Assembly: GCA_943323725.2 (NCBI GenBank)
Contig: CALPIW020000050.1
Coordinates: 1-8,653, forward strand
DNA: 8,653 bases
Source: Polynucleobacter meluiroseus
GTDB lineage: Bacteria > Verrucomicrobiota > Verrucomicrobiia > Opitutales > UBA953
Direction of reading: 5' to 3'
Part shown: positions 1 through 4,359 of the stretch, one piece after another
Position numbering within the stretch: the first letter of the stretch is position 1
Layout of the letters: each line of letters opens with the position of its first letter
Program-made: the position numbers and the translations under genes
Notes under the pieces: generated by a model
What the model was told of the DNA's origin: nothing
Database searches by the model: none
What the model saw: the letters and a program-made list of their open reading frames with translations, nothing else

Positions 1-415
1 AGAACTTCATGCGCTCGGCGACGGCACCGATGATCAGCGCCGGCGTGATGGCCGCGAACATGGCCTGGAAGAGGGCGAAGGTGCCCGAGGAAATCCCGGC
101 CGCGTAAGCGGTGTCGGGCGTGAAGCCGAGGCCGGCGAAACCAAGGTGCTCGCTGCCGCCGAAGATGTGTCCGAGGAAACCGCCCGCGAAGTTCTTGCCG
201 AAGACGAAGCTGTAGCCGAAGGCCCACCACATGAGGATGCCCATGGCGGTCAGCGCCAGGCATTGCGCCGCGACCGAGAGCACGTTCTTACCGCGGACGA
301 GGCCGCCGTAGAAGAGGAAGAGGCCCGGGATGCACATCATCAGGACCAAGGCGGTGCTGATCAGGACCCAGACGTTGTCGGCGGTGTTTGGCGCCGGAGT
401 GGCAGAAATAAGCAT
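1..415 (-). CDS. amt: Ammonium transporter (Amt family), 5' part only
   Basis: Read on the minus strand, the start codon at 415-413 opens a frame that runs 138 codons to the window edge without a stop. The product is an inner-membrane channel for ammonium/ammonia uptake. The family is recognised from an N-terminal stretch NTADNVWVLISTALVLMM, then PGLFLFYGGLVRGKNVLS at about residues 28-45, and later FQAMFAAITPALIIGAVAERMKF, all typical of Amt/MEP proteins. The Phe of FQ probably corresponds to the outer pore Phe gate of E. coli AmtB; this is by family alignment from memory. Hydrophobic helices alternate as expected, and roughly two thirds of a usual 400-450 residue protein lies outside the window. 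The start is chosen because the family motif begins 10 residues later and no in-frame upstream start fits. No Shine-Dalgarno is visible. A sigma-54 promoter sits directly upstream, which suggests control by nitrogen status. No glnB/glnK gene is in view; it may lie beyond the 3' end. Confidence 0.95.
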   Translation of the reverse strand, partial: MLISATPAPNTADNVWVLISTALVLMMCIPGLFLFYGGLVRGKNVLSVAAQCLALTAMGILMWWAFGYSFVFGKNFAGGFLGHIFGGSEHLGFAGLGFTPDTAYAAGISSGTFALFQAMFAAITPALIIGAVAERMKF

Positions 416-429
416 GTTGCGACTTATTA

Positions 430-446
430 AGCAAAAATCGTGCCAT
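430..446 (-). promoter_or_regulatory. Sigma-54 (RpoN) promoter of the ammonium transporter gene
   Basis: On the minus strand this reads TGGCAC-N5-TTGCT. The invariant GG (444-443) and GC (432-431) are separated by exactly 10 bases, as in the -24/-12 consensus. The start point predicted from the -12 element is near position 420, only about 5 bases before the amt ATG at 415. Sigma-54 control of ammonium transporters through NtrC-type activators is well established, so sequence and gene context agree. No good alternative sigma-70 promoter was found here. Confidence 0.8.
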
Positions 447-471
447 AAAACGACCAGCGCTGCCTACCCGC

Positions 472-500
472 TTGCTATCTAAGATTTTCGGGAATAATTT
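472..500 (+). promoter_or_regulatory. Candidate sigma-70 promoter for the beta-barrel gene
   Basis: TTGCTA (472-477) and TAATTT (495-500) are separated by 17 bases within an AT-rich island that stands out from the GC-rich surroundings. The predicted start point, near 507, would leave only about 5 untranslated bases before the ATG at 512. The overlapping AT-rich run TTTATATA (502-509) could supply an alternative -10 even closer to the ATG. Confidence 0.45.
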
Positions 501-511
501 ATTTATATACG

Positions 512-1411
512 ATGAAACGTCTGCACAAAGTTGAGCAAATCGGCTTAATTTGCTCATTCTTACTCATCTCCTCGGAGTCCCTAGGCCAGACTCAGCCCAA
601 GCCTTGGCTGTTGATGGCCGACGGTCAGTACCGGGATGCCGACGTCATCTCCCATGCGGGCGGCGTGACGGGGTCCTTCGGACGTTCCCGCTCCGGCGCC
701 GAACTGATCTACCAGACCGACGACCGGGCCATCGACCTGGAGTGGTATCGTTACCAGCATGACTTCACCGGCGCGGTCGCCGGGACTGATCGCTCCTATG
801 GTAATACGCAGGACCTGATGCTATCCGGCTTCCGGCAATGGAAGCTGAACGACAAGTATGCGGGGCAGGTGATCTATGGTCTGGAGCTCGCTGCCGAAGA
901 ATCGGTCGGCCTGTCCGATGGATTCCGCTGGGGTCTGGGCGGCGCGCTGCGCTGGCAGCCCGACGACGAGACCGATGTCGCGCTCGGCCTGATGCTCCAG
1001 GATCGCTTCGAGAATTCGATCCTGCCGGTTCCTTATGTGAAGGCTTTCTGGCGTCCGTGCCGTTACGCCGAAGTCGAACTCCGGGCGACGGGCCTGCAGA
1101 ACGGGATCATCTTCCGGGGCTTCCCCTCGGGTGACCGTGCGACGACGGTGGACCTCTCGGTCGCGTACGAGACCCTCAACTTCCGCCTCGCCGACGCCGC
1201 TTATGGCAGCCGGGCCGTGATCGTCGGCGAAGTGCCGATCCGCTTCGGCGTCACGCAATTCCTCGAGGCTTCCGGCACGTGGTTCGCGCGCGCGCAGTTC
1301 GAGTGGGTGCCGTTCGCGCGCCATAGCTTCAAGCATGACGGCGAGACCCAAGGCGCCTTCCAGCCGGGCGCGACCTGGGGCCTGGGCGGACGCGTCGGCG
1401 CCCGCTTCTGA
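512..1411 (+). CDS. Predicted outer-membrane beta-barrel protein (possibly DUF6268 family)
   Basis: This 299-residue protein begins with a basic n-region, a hydrophobic stretch (GLICSFLLIS, residues 11-20) and a small-residue region ending SLGQ, which looks like a secretion signal cleaved near residue 25. The rest alternates polar and aromatic/hydrophobic residues in short strands rich in Y, W, G and R. It ends VGARF, with the terminal Phe typical of proteins inserted by the Bam machinery. No catalytic motif is seen. The length and strand pattern resemble DUF6268-type outer-membrane proteins known from Bacteroidota and Verrucomicrobiota, but that family name is recalled rather than tested. 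The ATG at 512 is chosen because it is the only start that keeps the signal peptide; no Shine-Dalgarno precedes it. It is divergent from amt with 96 bases between the starts. A 9-bp inverted repeat lies in its signal-peptide codons. Its stop TGA abuts the stop of a minus-strand frame at 1412-1414. Confidence 0.7.
   Translation: MKRLHKVEQIGLICSFLLISSESLGQTQPKPWLLMADGQYRDADVISHAGGVTGSFGRSRSGAELIYQTDDRAIDLEWYRYQHDFTGAVAGTDRSYGNTQDLMLSGFRQWKLNDKYAGQVIYGLELAAEESVGLSDGFRWGLGGALRWQPDDETDVALGLMLQDRFENSILPVPYVKAFWRPCRYAEVELRATGLQNGIIFRGFPSGDRATTVDLSVAYETLNFRLADAAYGSRAVIVGEVPIRFGVTQFLEASGTWFARAQFEWVPFARHSFKHDGETQGAFQPGATWGLGGRVGARF
532..556. repeat. Perfect 9-bp inverted repeat (TGAGCAAAT-N7-ATTTGCTCA)
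   Basis: The arms at 532-540 and 548-556 match 9 of 9, with a 7-base spacer. The repeat lies within codons 7-15 of the beta-barrel gene, in the signal-peptide part, and forces AT-rich codons (TTA, ATT, TCA) that the rest of the gene rarely uses. Its centre at 544 is about 124 bases upstream of the start point predicted for amt by sigma-54. It could be an activator binding site for amt, an operator, or an mRNA hairpin close to the start codon. Confidence 0.6.
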
Positions 1412-1474
1412 TCAGAGCCGCCGCGCGGCGAGCGCGTTGAAGGCGACGATCGCCAGGAGCCAGAGCCAGTTCAT
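1412..1474 (-). CDS. Possible 20-residue hydrophobic membrane peptide
   Basis: This short frame begins ATG at 1474-1472, five bases after the stop codon of the upstream 77-residue gene on the same strand. It encodes MNWLWLLAIVAFNALAARRL: one hydrophobic, Trp-containing helix followed by a two-Arg tail, the pattern of a small single-pass membrane protein with a cytoplasmic basic end. The weak GAAAG just before the ATG (overlapping the previous stop) could serve as a ribosome site. Its stop (1412-1414) touches the stop of the beta-barrel gene, so no base is wasted. It may equally be chance: 20 codons are too few for coding statistics. Confidence 0.3.
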   Translation of the reverse strand: MNWLWLLAIVAFNALAARRL

Positions 1475-1479
1475 GGCTT

Positions 1480-1713
1480 TCAAGCGGCGACCGACTGCAG
1501 CGCTTCGTCGCGTCGACGGATGGCCAGCTCGAGGTCGTGGGTGCGGAGCGAACGCCGGACGCGGCGCTTGGTGAAGTCCGCGAGGTGTTCGGTGTAGTGC
1601 AGCCACCAGGTCCCGTTGTTGTTCCAGAGGTGGTGCAGGCGGTTGGCCTCGCTGACGCGGATGGACAGCTTGGGGGCGGCGGGACGGGCGGTGGTGTCTT
1701 GGGTGTTGATCAT
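1480..1713 (-). CDS. Small protein resembling a lone N-terminal domain of a tyrosine recombinase
   Basis: This frame encodes 77 residues, highly charged and basic. The central segment WNNNGTWWLHYTEHLADFTKR leads into RRVRRSLRTHDLELAIRRRDEAL. The pattern of an aromatic-rich small sheet followed by R-R-SL-x-T-x-D-L-x-x-A-x-x-R-R resembles the N-terminal DNA-binding domain of phage-type integrases (the SLGTRDLREA motif), but no SAM-like core-binding or catalytic R-H-R-Y domain follows within the window. It may be a stand-alone DNA-binding protein, for example a regulator derived from an integrase; this is inference from motif resemblance. The ATG at 1713-1711 is the only sensible start, and no Shine-Dalgarno precedes it. 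Upstream on the same strand lies a strongly folded leader (1771-1867). Downstream is a possible 20-residue membrane peptide. It is convergent with the beta-barrel gene. Confidence 0.65.
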   Translation of the reverse strand: MINTQDTTARPAAPKLSIRVSEANRLHHLWNNNGTWWLHYTEHLADFTKRRVRRSLRTHDLELAIRRRDEALQSVAA

Positions 1714-1770
1714 GGTGGGCGGCGGTGAAGGGGACGCGCAGCACGATCAATCCGCAGGGGACTGTTTTTT

Positions 1771-1867
1771 AGCCTTTCGGCTCTCATCTCGGCGCCTTGC
1801 GGCTCCGATGACCACCGTGACCCATGGAGGGCTCGGTTGGTGCAGGTTCGGCTTTCGCCCGTCCTGC
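1771..1867 (-). ncRNA. Candidate structured RNA or leader: four consecutive hairpins
   Basis: On the minus strand, hairpin 1 (1867-1842) pairs GCAGG with CCTGC, has an internal loop, then GGC-GAAA-GCC. Hairpin 2 (1841-1811) pairs ACC-A-ACCG with CGGT-GGT around an inner GCCC/GGGT stem. Hairpin 3 (1810-1785) pairs CAT-CGG with CCG-AG-ATG around GCC-GCAA-GGC. Hairpin 4 (1782-1771) is AGCC-GAAA-GGCT. Hairpins 1, 2 and 3 abut with no linker, and GNRA loops appear only when the minus strand is read, which argues for RNA made in that direction. It would form the leader of the 77-residue gene, ending about 58 bases before its ATG, or a free RNA. I do not recognise a known riboswitch or ribozyme class. 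All pairing was done by eye. Confidence 0.45.
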
Positions 1868-1898
1868 TCGTGATGCGACTATTGAATGAACTGACGTC

Positions 1899-1927
1899 AA
1901 TATGGGCGGTCGGCCGCCGGAAGGCAA
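1899..1927 (-). promoter_or_regulatory. Weak candidate promoter for the hairpin leader and 77-residue gene
   Basis: On the minus strand TTGCCT (1927-1922) and CATATT (1904-1899) lie 17 bases apart, each matching 4 of 6 consensus bases. A start near 1892 would produce a leader of about 180 bases containing all four hairpins. The -35 box falls in the left arm of the inverted-repeat element. The match is modest and the call rests mainly on spacing and position. Confidence 0.25.
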
Positions 1928-2007
1928 GCGGGACCTACGTTGCAGAGTGTCATAAGAAAGCGGGTGATGGTCAGGCGGGCGGGCTTGCCTGCCTGCGGAC
2001 GGCCGCC
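1905..2007. repeat. 103-bp element with 25-bp imperfect terminal inverted repeats (MITE- or REP-like)
   Basis: The left end (1905-1929) matches the reverse complement of the right end (1983-2007) at 21 of 25 positions, including a perfect 8-base block AGGCAAGC/GCTTGCCT at the inner edge and GGCGG/CCGCC at the outer edge. As RNA, one mismatch becomes a G-U pair. The 53-base interior has no gene. No target-site duplication is obvious in the flanks, so a transposition origin is unproven. It ends 13 bases before the DUF4236 start codon and could act as its leader stem. A second, alternative hairpin (1972-1995, with G-U pairs) overlaps the right arm. Confidence 0.55.
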
Positions 2008-2020
2008 ACGCTGGCCCCCG

Positions 2021-2287
2021 ATGGGTTTCTTCCGCTTCCGTAAAGTCATCCCGCTCGGTCGCTTCTTCCGGATCAACGTCTCGAAGACGGGGACTTCGCT
2101 TTCCGTCGGCCGTCCGGGCGCGACCGTCAACGTGCGCAAGGATCGCGTCGACGGCACGGTGGGGGTCCCGGGCAGCGGCCTCTCTTACAAGGAGCGTCTG
2201 TCGAACCGCGGCTGCGCTTCCGTGGTGGTGTTCGCGCTCATGCTCGCTTCCTCGCTTGCCGCCGCCGTCGTCGCCTACGCACGTTGA
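2021..2287 (+). CDS. DUF4236-family small protein with C-terminal membrane helix
   Basis: This is an 88-residue protein. Residues 1-60 follow the DUF4236 pattern: MGFFRFRKVIPLGRFFRINVSK, then TGTSLSVGRPGATVNVRK and GTVGVPGSGLSYKERL. The family's function is unknown; it is usually a short N-terminal domain of phage-like or membrane proteins. Residues about 66-86 (ASVVVFALMLASSLAAAVVAY) form one hydrophobic helix, so the domain is probably membrane anchored at its C-terminus. The frame is open upstream to 1940, but the family's sequence begins at Met 2021, and the codons before that lie in the inverted-repeat element, so 2021 is preferred. The bases before the ATG are C-rich with no Shine-Dalgarno. 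No terminator with a T tract follows. The next gene, a tRNA, is convergent. Confidence 0.8.
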   Translation: MGFFRFRKVIPLGRFFRINVSKTGTSLSVGRPGATVNVRKDRVDGTVGVPGSGLSYKERLSNRGCASVVVFALMLASSLAAAVVAYAR

Positions 2288-2339
2288 ACGCGGGTTCGCG
2301 CGACGAGGCTTGCGCGACGTCGGCGATCTTCGCCGCAAG

Positions 2340-2423
2340 TGCCCGGGAAAGGACTCGAACCTTCACGCCTTTAGAGGGCGGCGGATTTTGAGTCCGCTGC
2401 GGCTGCCATTTCGCCACCCGGGC
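2340..2423 (-). tRNA. tRNA-Leu (anticodon CAA)
   Basis: On the minus strand the acceptor arms GCCCGGG (2423-2417) and CCCGGGC (2347-2341) pair fully, with discriminator A at 2340. The anticodon stem GCGGA/TCCGC encloses the loop CTCAAAA, giving anticodon CAA, which reads UUG. A long variable arm (GCCCTCTAAAGGC region) marks a class II tRNA, and the T arm GAAGG-TTCGAGT-CCTTT is normal. CCA is not encoded. Directly downstream on the same strand a further hairpin (2335-2321, GGCGA-AGA-TCGCC core) follows, but it has no T run, so it is at best a processing or weak termination signal. Confidence 0.95.
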
Positions 2424-2437
2424 GGATTGCGTTCCTG

Positions 2438-2467
2438 TATTCATTCCGCGAGCGTTCGCTCGTGCAA
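2438..2467 (-). promoter_or_regulatory. Candidate promoter of tRNA-Leu with an inverted repeat in the spacer
   Basis: On the minus strand TTGCAC (2467-2462) and TGAATA (2443-2438) are 18 bases apart. The start would fall about 8 bases before the mature tRNA 5' end at 2423. The spacer carries CGAGCG-AA-CGCTCG (2462-2449), a perfect 6-bp inverted repeat with a 2-base centre. Confidence 0.4.
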
Positions 2468-2518
2468 GAAAAACCGTGCCCGTCGGCGTGCGATGTGTCG
2501 CGCCCGGACGCGGCCAAC

Positions 2519-2544
2519 AAAAAAGGCGCTCCTTGCGGAGCGCC
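2519..2544 (-). terminator. Intrinsic terminator of the HU gene
   Basis: On the minus strand the stem GGCGCTCC/GGAGCGCC (8 bp) is closed by a GCAA tetraloop and followed by six Ts (2524-2519). It begins 24 bases after the HU stop. Four Ts on the opposite side also allow termination of plus-strand transcripts. Confidence 0.9.
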
Positions 2545-2568
2545 TTTTGGCGAGCATCTCGTGAGAGA

Positions 2569-2856
2569 TTACTTGGCGCCGAGGATCGCGTCCTTGGCGG
2601 CCTTGGCCACGCGGAACTTCACGACCTTCTTGGCCTTGATCTGGATGGTTTCGCCGGTGGCCGGGTTGCGACCCTGGCGAGCCTTGCGGTGGACGAGGAC
2701 GAGCTTGCCGAGGCCGGGGAGCGTGAAGGAGTTCTTCGCGTTCTTGTAGGCGAGGGCGGCGATGATCTCGAGGATCGCGACGGCCTGCTTCTTGCTGATC
2801 TCAGCTTTTTCGGCGATGGCACCGGCGATTTGGGACTTGGTGAGGGCTTTGGACAT
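2569..2856 (-). CDS. HU-family histone-like DNA-binding protein
   Basis: This 95-residue protein is a dimeric nucleoid protein that bends DNA. It begins MSKALTKSQIAGAIAEKAEIS, with the helical N-terminal half through about residue 42, then FTLPGLGKLVLVHRKARQGRNPATGE, which contains the beta-arm tip motif RNPATGE whose Pro intercalates into DNA, and ends with VVKFRVAKAAKDAILGAK. Length and motif order are normal for HU/IHF proteins; it is more HU-like than IHF-like, but the two cannot be separated safely. The frame extends upstream without stop to 3021, yet the family sequence starts at the ATG at 2856-2854, which is chosen. The bases before it (CAAACAAC) contain no Shine-Dalgarno. It is a single-gene unit with its own promoter and terminator, and is divergent from the dehydrogenase operon. 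Confidence 0.95.
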   Translation of the reverse strand: MSKALTKSQIAGAIAEKAEISKKQAVAILEIIAALAYKNAKNSFTLPGLGKLVLVHRKARQGRNPATGETIQIKAKKVVKFRVAKAAKDAILGAK

Positions 2857-2891
2857 GTTGTTTGTGGGTTGGTTGTGCAGTGATGCGGGTG

Positions 2892-2919
2892 TATTTAGTA
2901 GCGAACCGTACGCTGAAAA
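2892..2919 (-). promoter_or_regulatory. Candidate sigma-70 promoter of the HU gene
   Basis: On the minus strand TTTTCA (2919-2914) and TAAATA (2897-2892) lie 16 bases apart. A start near 2885 would leave a leader of about 28 bases before the ATG at 2856. The surrounding island is AT-richer than its flanks. Confidence 0.4.
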
Positions 2920-2964
2920 CCAGCGAAAAATAAGGGCAGGGCGAAGGTTTCTTCCGGGCCCCGC

Positions 2965-2990
2965 TTGCCGGCAAAAAATCTTTTGCATGC
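2965..2990. repeat. Overlapping palindromes upstream of the dehydrogenase operon
   Basis: TTGCCGGCAA (2965-2974) is a perfect 10-base palindrome. It overlaps GCAAAA-AATC-TTTTGC (2971-2986, a perfect 6-bp inverted repeat), which in turn overlaps GCATGC (2985-2990). The cluster lies 40-65 bases before the ATG at 3030, where an operator would be expected. No convincing -10/-35 pair was found next to it. Confidence 0.45.
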
Positions 2991-3029
2991 GCCCGCCTTC
3001 CGACTTAGGTGTCTCGTACACCCCCCGCC

Positions 3030-4355
3030 ATGAGACTCCGCCCGTCCGCCGCCCTCCTGTTCTCGCTCCTTCTCGGGACGACTTCTGCCGTCGCGCAAGA
3101 CGCGGTCGTCTCCCTGGAGCCCGCCTTTCCGGACATCAAGTTCAGCCTCCCGGTCGCGGTCGCGCCTCTGCCCGGAAGCAAGGACGCCGTCTTCGTGATC
3201 GAGAAGGGCGACCCGGCCCCCGGCACCTCCACGGACAAGAAGAAGAAGGGGGGCGACTTCCTCGGTGGTAAGGTCCAGCTGATCTCGGGCCTCACCGCGG
3301 GTAAGCCGGTCAAGACGGAGGTCTTCCAGCTTAACCCCAAGGACGGCAAGTTCGATGCCGCCGGCGAGTGCGGTTTCCTCGGTTTCGCCGTCCACCCGAA
3401 GTACAAGGAAAACAAGCAAGTCTTTGTCTATTATAGCCTTAGGATTGAAGGAAAGCTCCACCAACGCGTCTCCCGTTTCCTGCTGTCGAGCGTCGAGCCC
3501 TTTAAGGTAGACCCCCAGTCCGAGCAGCCGTTCATCACCCAGCTCGACCCGGCCGCTAACCATAACGGTGGCGACCTTCACTTCGGCCCCGACGGCTACC
3601 TCTACATCAGCTGCGGCGACGGCGGCTCCGGTGGCGACGCCTTCGATACGGCCGGTTACATCAATAAGGGCTTCCATGCTGCGGTCTACCGGATCGACGT
3701 CGATAAGAAGGAAGGCAACCCCGCCCCCAACCCCTACGCCTCGGTCGTGACCGACGCCAAGGGCCAGGCCTTCTACGCCATCCCGGCCGACAACCCCTTC
3801 CTGAAGGTCACCTCCCACCGCGGTCGCCCGGTCGAGCCCGCCTCGGTCAGGACCGAGACCTGGGCCACGGGCCTGCGCAACGCCTGGCGCTTCTCCTTCG
3901 ACCCCCAGACGGGTGCCTGCTTCGCCGGCGACGTCGGCCAGGGCCTCTATGAGGAGATCGACATTCTGGTCTCCGGCGGCGACTACGGCTGGCACGACGT
4001 CGAGGGATTCCACCTCTTCAACCAGAAGGACTCCGGGGGTAAGAAGGCCATGCCCGCCCTCGCCCCGGCTTCCGACTTCAAGGCTCCGATCCATGAGTAT
4101 GACCGCAAGCTCGGCAACTCCGTGACCGGCGGCGTCGTCTGCCGCGGCGATCGCGTGCCGGCCATCGCCGGCGCCTACGTCTTCGGCGACTTCGCCTCGG
4201 GCCGGATCTTCTCCCTGCATGAGCGCGGCGGTCGCTGGGAATCCCGCGAGATCGCCCGCGACGCCACCGTCGCCGGCTTCGGCCACGACCCCAGCAACGG
4301 CGACGTGCTCGTCGCTTCGCTCACCGGTCAGGTCAAGCGCATCGTCCGCAAGTAA
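3030..4355 (+). CDS. Exported PQQ-dependent sugar dehydrogenase-like protein (GSDH/sorbosone dehydrogenase family)
   Basis: This 441-residue protein is probably a periplasmic six-bladed propeller that oxidises sugars or aldose derivatives with PQQ. Residues 1-22 are a signal peptide ending AVA before QDA. Family motifs appear in order: AGECGFLGFAVHPKY, NHNGGDLHFGPDGYLY (His178, at the place of the catalytic His of soluble glucose dehydrogenase), CGDGGSGGD (about 195-202), GLRNAWRFSFDP (Arg283 and Asn284, matching PQQ/substrate contacts of that enzyme), then GDVGQGLYEEID and GGDYGW. Equivalences are by family pattern, not alignment. GLRN is followed by Ala where Pro is common. No heme motif is present. 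An in-frame GTG at 3009 exists, but the ATG at 3030 directly starts the signal peptide and is preferred; neither has a Shine-Dalgarno. It is the first gene of a three-gene run; the next starts 4 bases after its stop. PQQ binding and substrate are inferred. Confidence 0.85.
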   Translation: MRLRPSAALLFSLLLGTTSAVAQDAVVSLEPAFPDIKFSLPVAVAPLPGSKDAVFVIEKGDPAPGTSTDKKKKGGDFLGGKVQLISGLTAGKPVKTEVFQLNPKDGKFDAAGECGFLGFAVHPKYKENKQVFVYYSLRIEGKLHQRVSRFLLSSVEPFKVDPQSEQPFITQLDPAANHNGGDLHFGPDGYLYISCGDGGSGGDAFDTAGYINKGFHAAVYRIDVDKKEGNPAPNPYASVVTDAKGQAFYAIPADNPFLKVTSHRGRPVEPASVRTETWATGLRNAWRFSFDPQTGACFAGDVGQGLYEEIDILVSGGDYGWHDVEGFHLFNQKDSGGKKAMPALAPASDFKAPIHEYDRKLGNSVTGGVVCRGDRVPAIAGAYVFGDFASGRIFSLHERGGRWESREIARDATVAGFGHDPSNGDVLVASLTGQVKRIVRK

Positions 4356-4359
4356 GCCG

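Larger units (their letters stand above)
1714..2020. other. 307-base gene-free interval, rich in inverted repeats
   Basis: No convincing protein gene is found here on either strand; the open frames that cross it lack family resemblance. It holds, in order, an unstructured stretch before the minus-strand gene (1714-1770), a run of four hairpins (1771-1867), an AT-rich spacer with a 6-bp inverted repeat and the palindrome TGACGTCA (1880-1902), and a 103-bp element with 25-bp imperfect inverted ends (1905-2007). The last 13 bases lead into the DUF4236 gene. Confidence 0.7.

Noticed and set aside
1417..1429. Hairpin GCCGC-CGC-GCGGC after the beta-barrel gene as a terminator
   Set aside because: There is no T tract on either side, and the bases are equally explained as codons of the possible 20-residue peptide.
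1771..1800. Hammerhead ribozyme core, from GATGAG-AGCC-GAAA-GGCT-AAAAAAC on the minus strand
   Set aside because: It looks like the usual core, but the essential CU before GAUGA reads GA, and the GAAAC after stem II is not intact. No matching stem I/III with a cleavage site was found.
1940..2020. N-terminal extension of the DUF4236 protein from a TTG at 1940
   Set aside because: Those codons fall within the inverted-repeat element, encode an Arg/Pro-rich stretch unlike the family, and the domain begins exactly at Met 2021.
3009..3029. GTG at 3009 as the start of the first dehydrogenase gene
   Set aside because: It would add seven residues ahead of an otherwise complete signal peptide that begins at the ATG at 3030, and it has no ribosome site.
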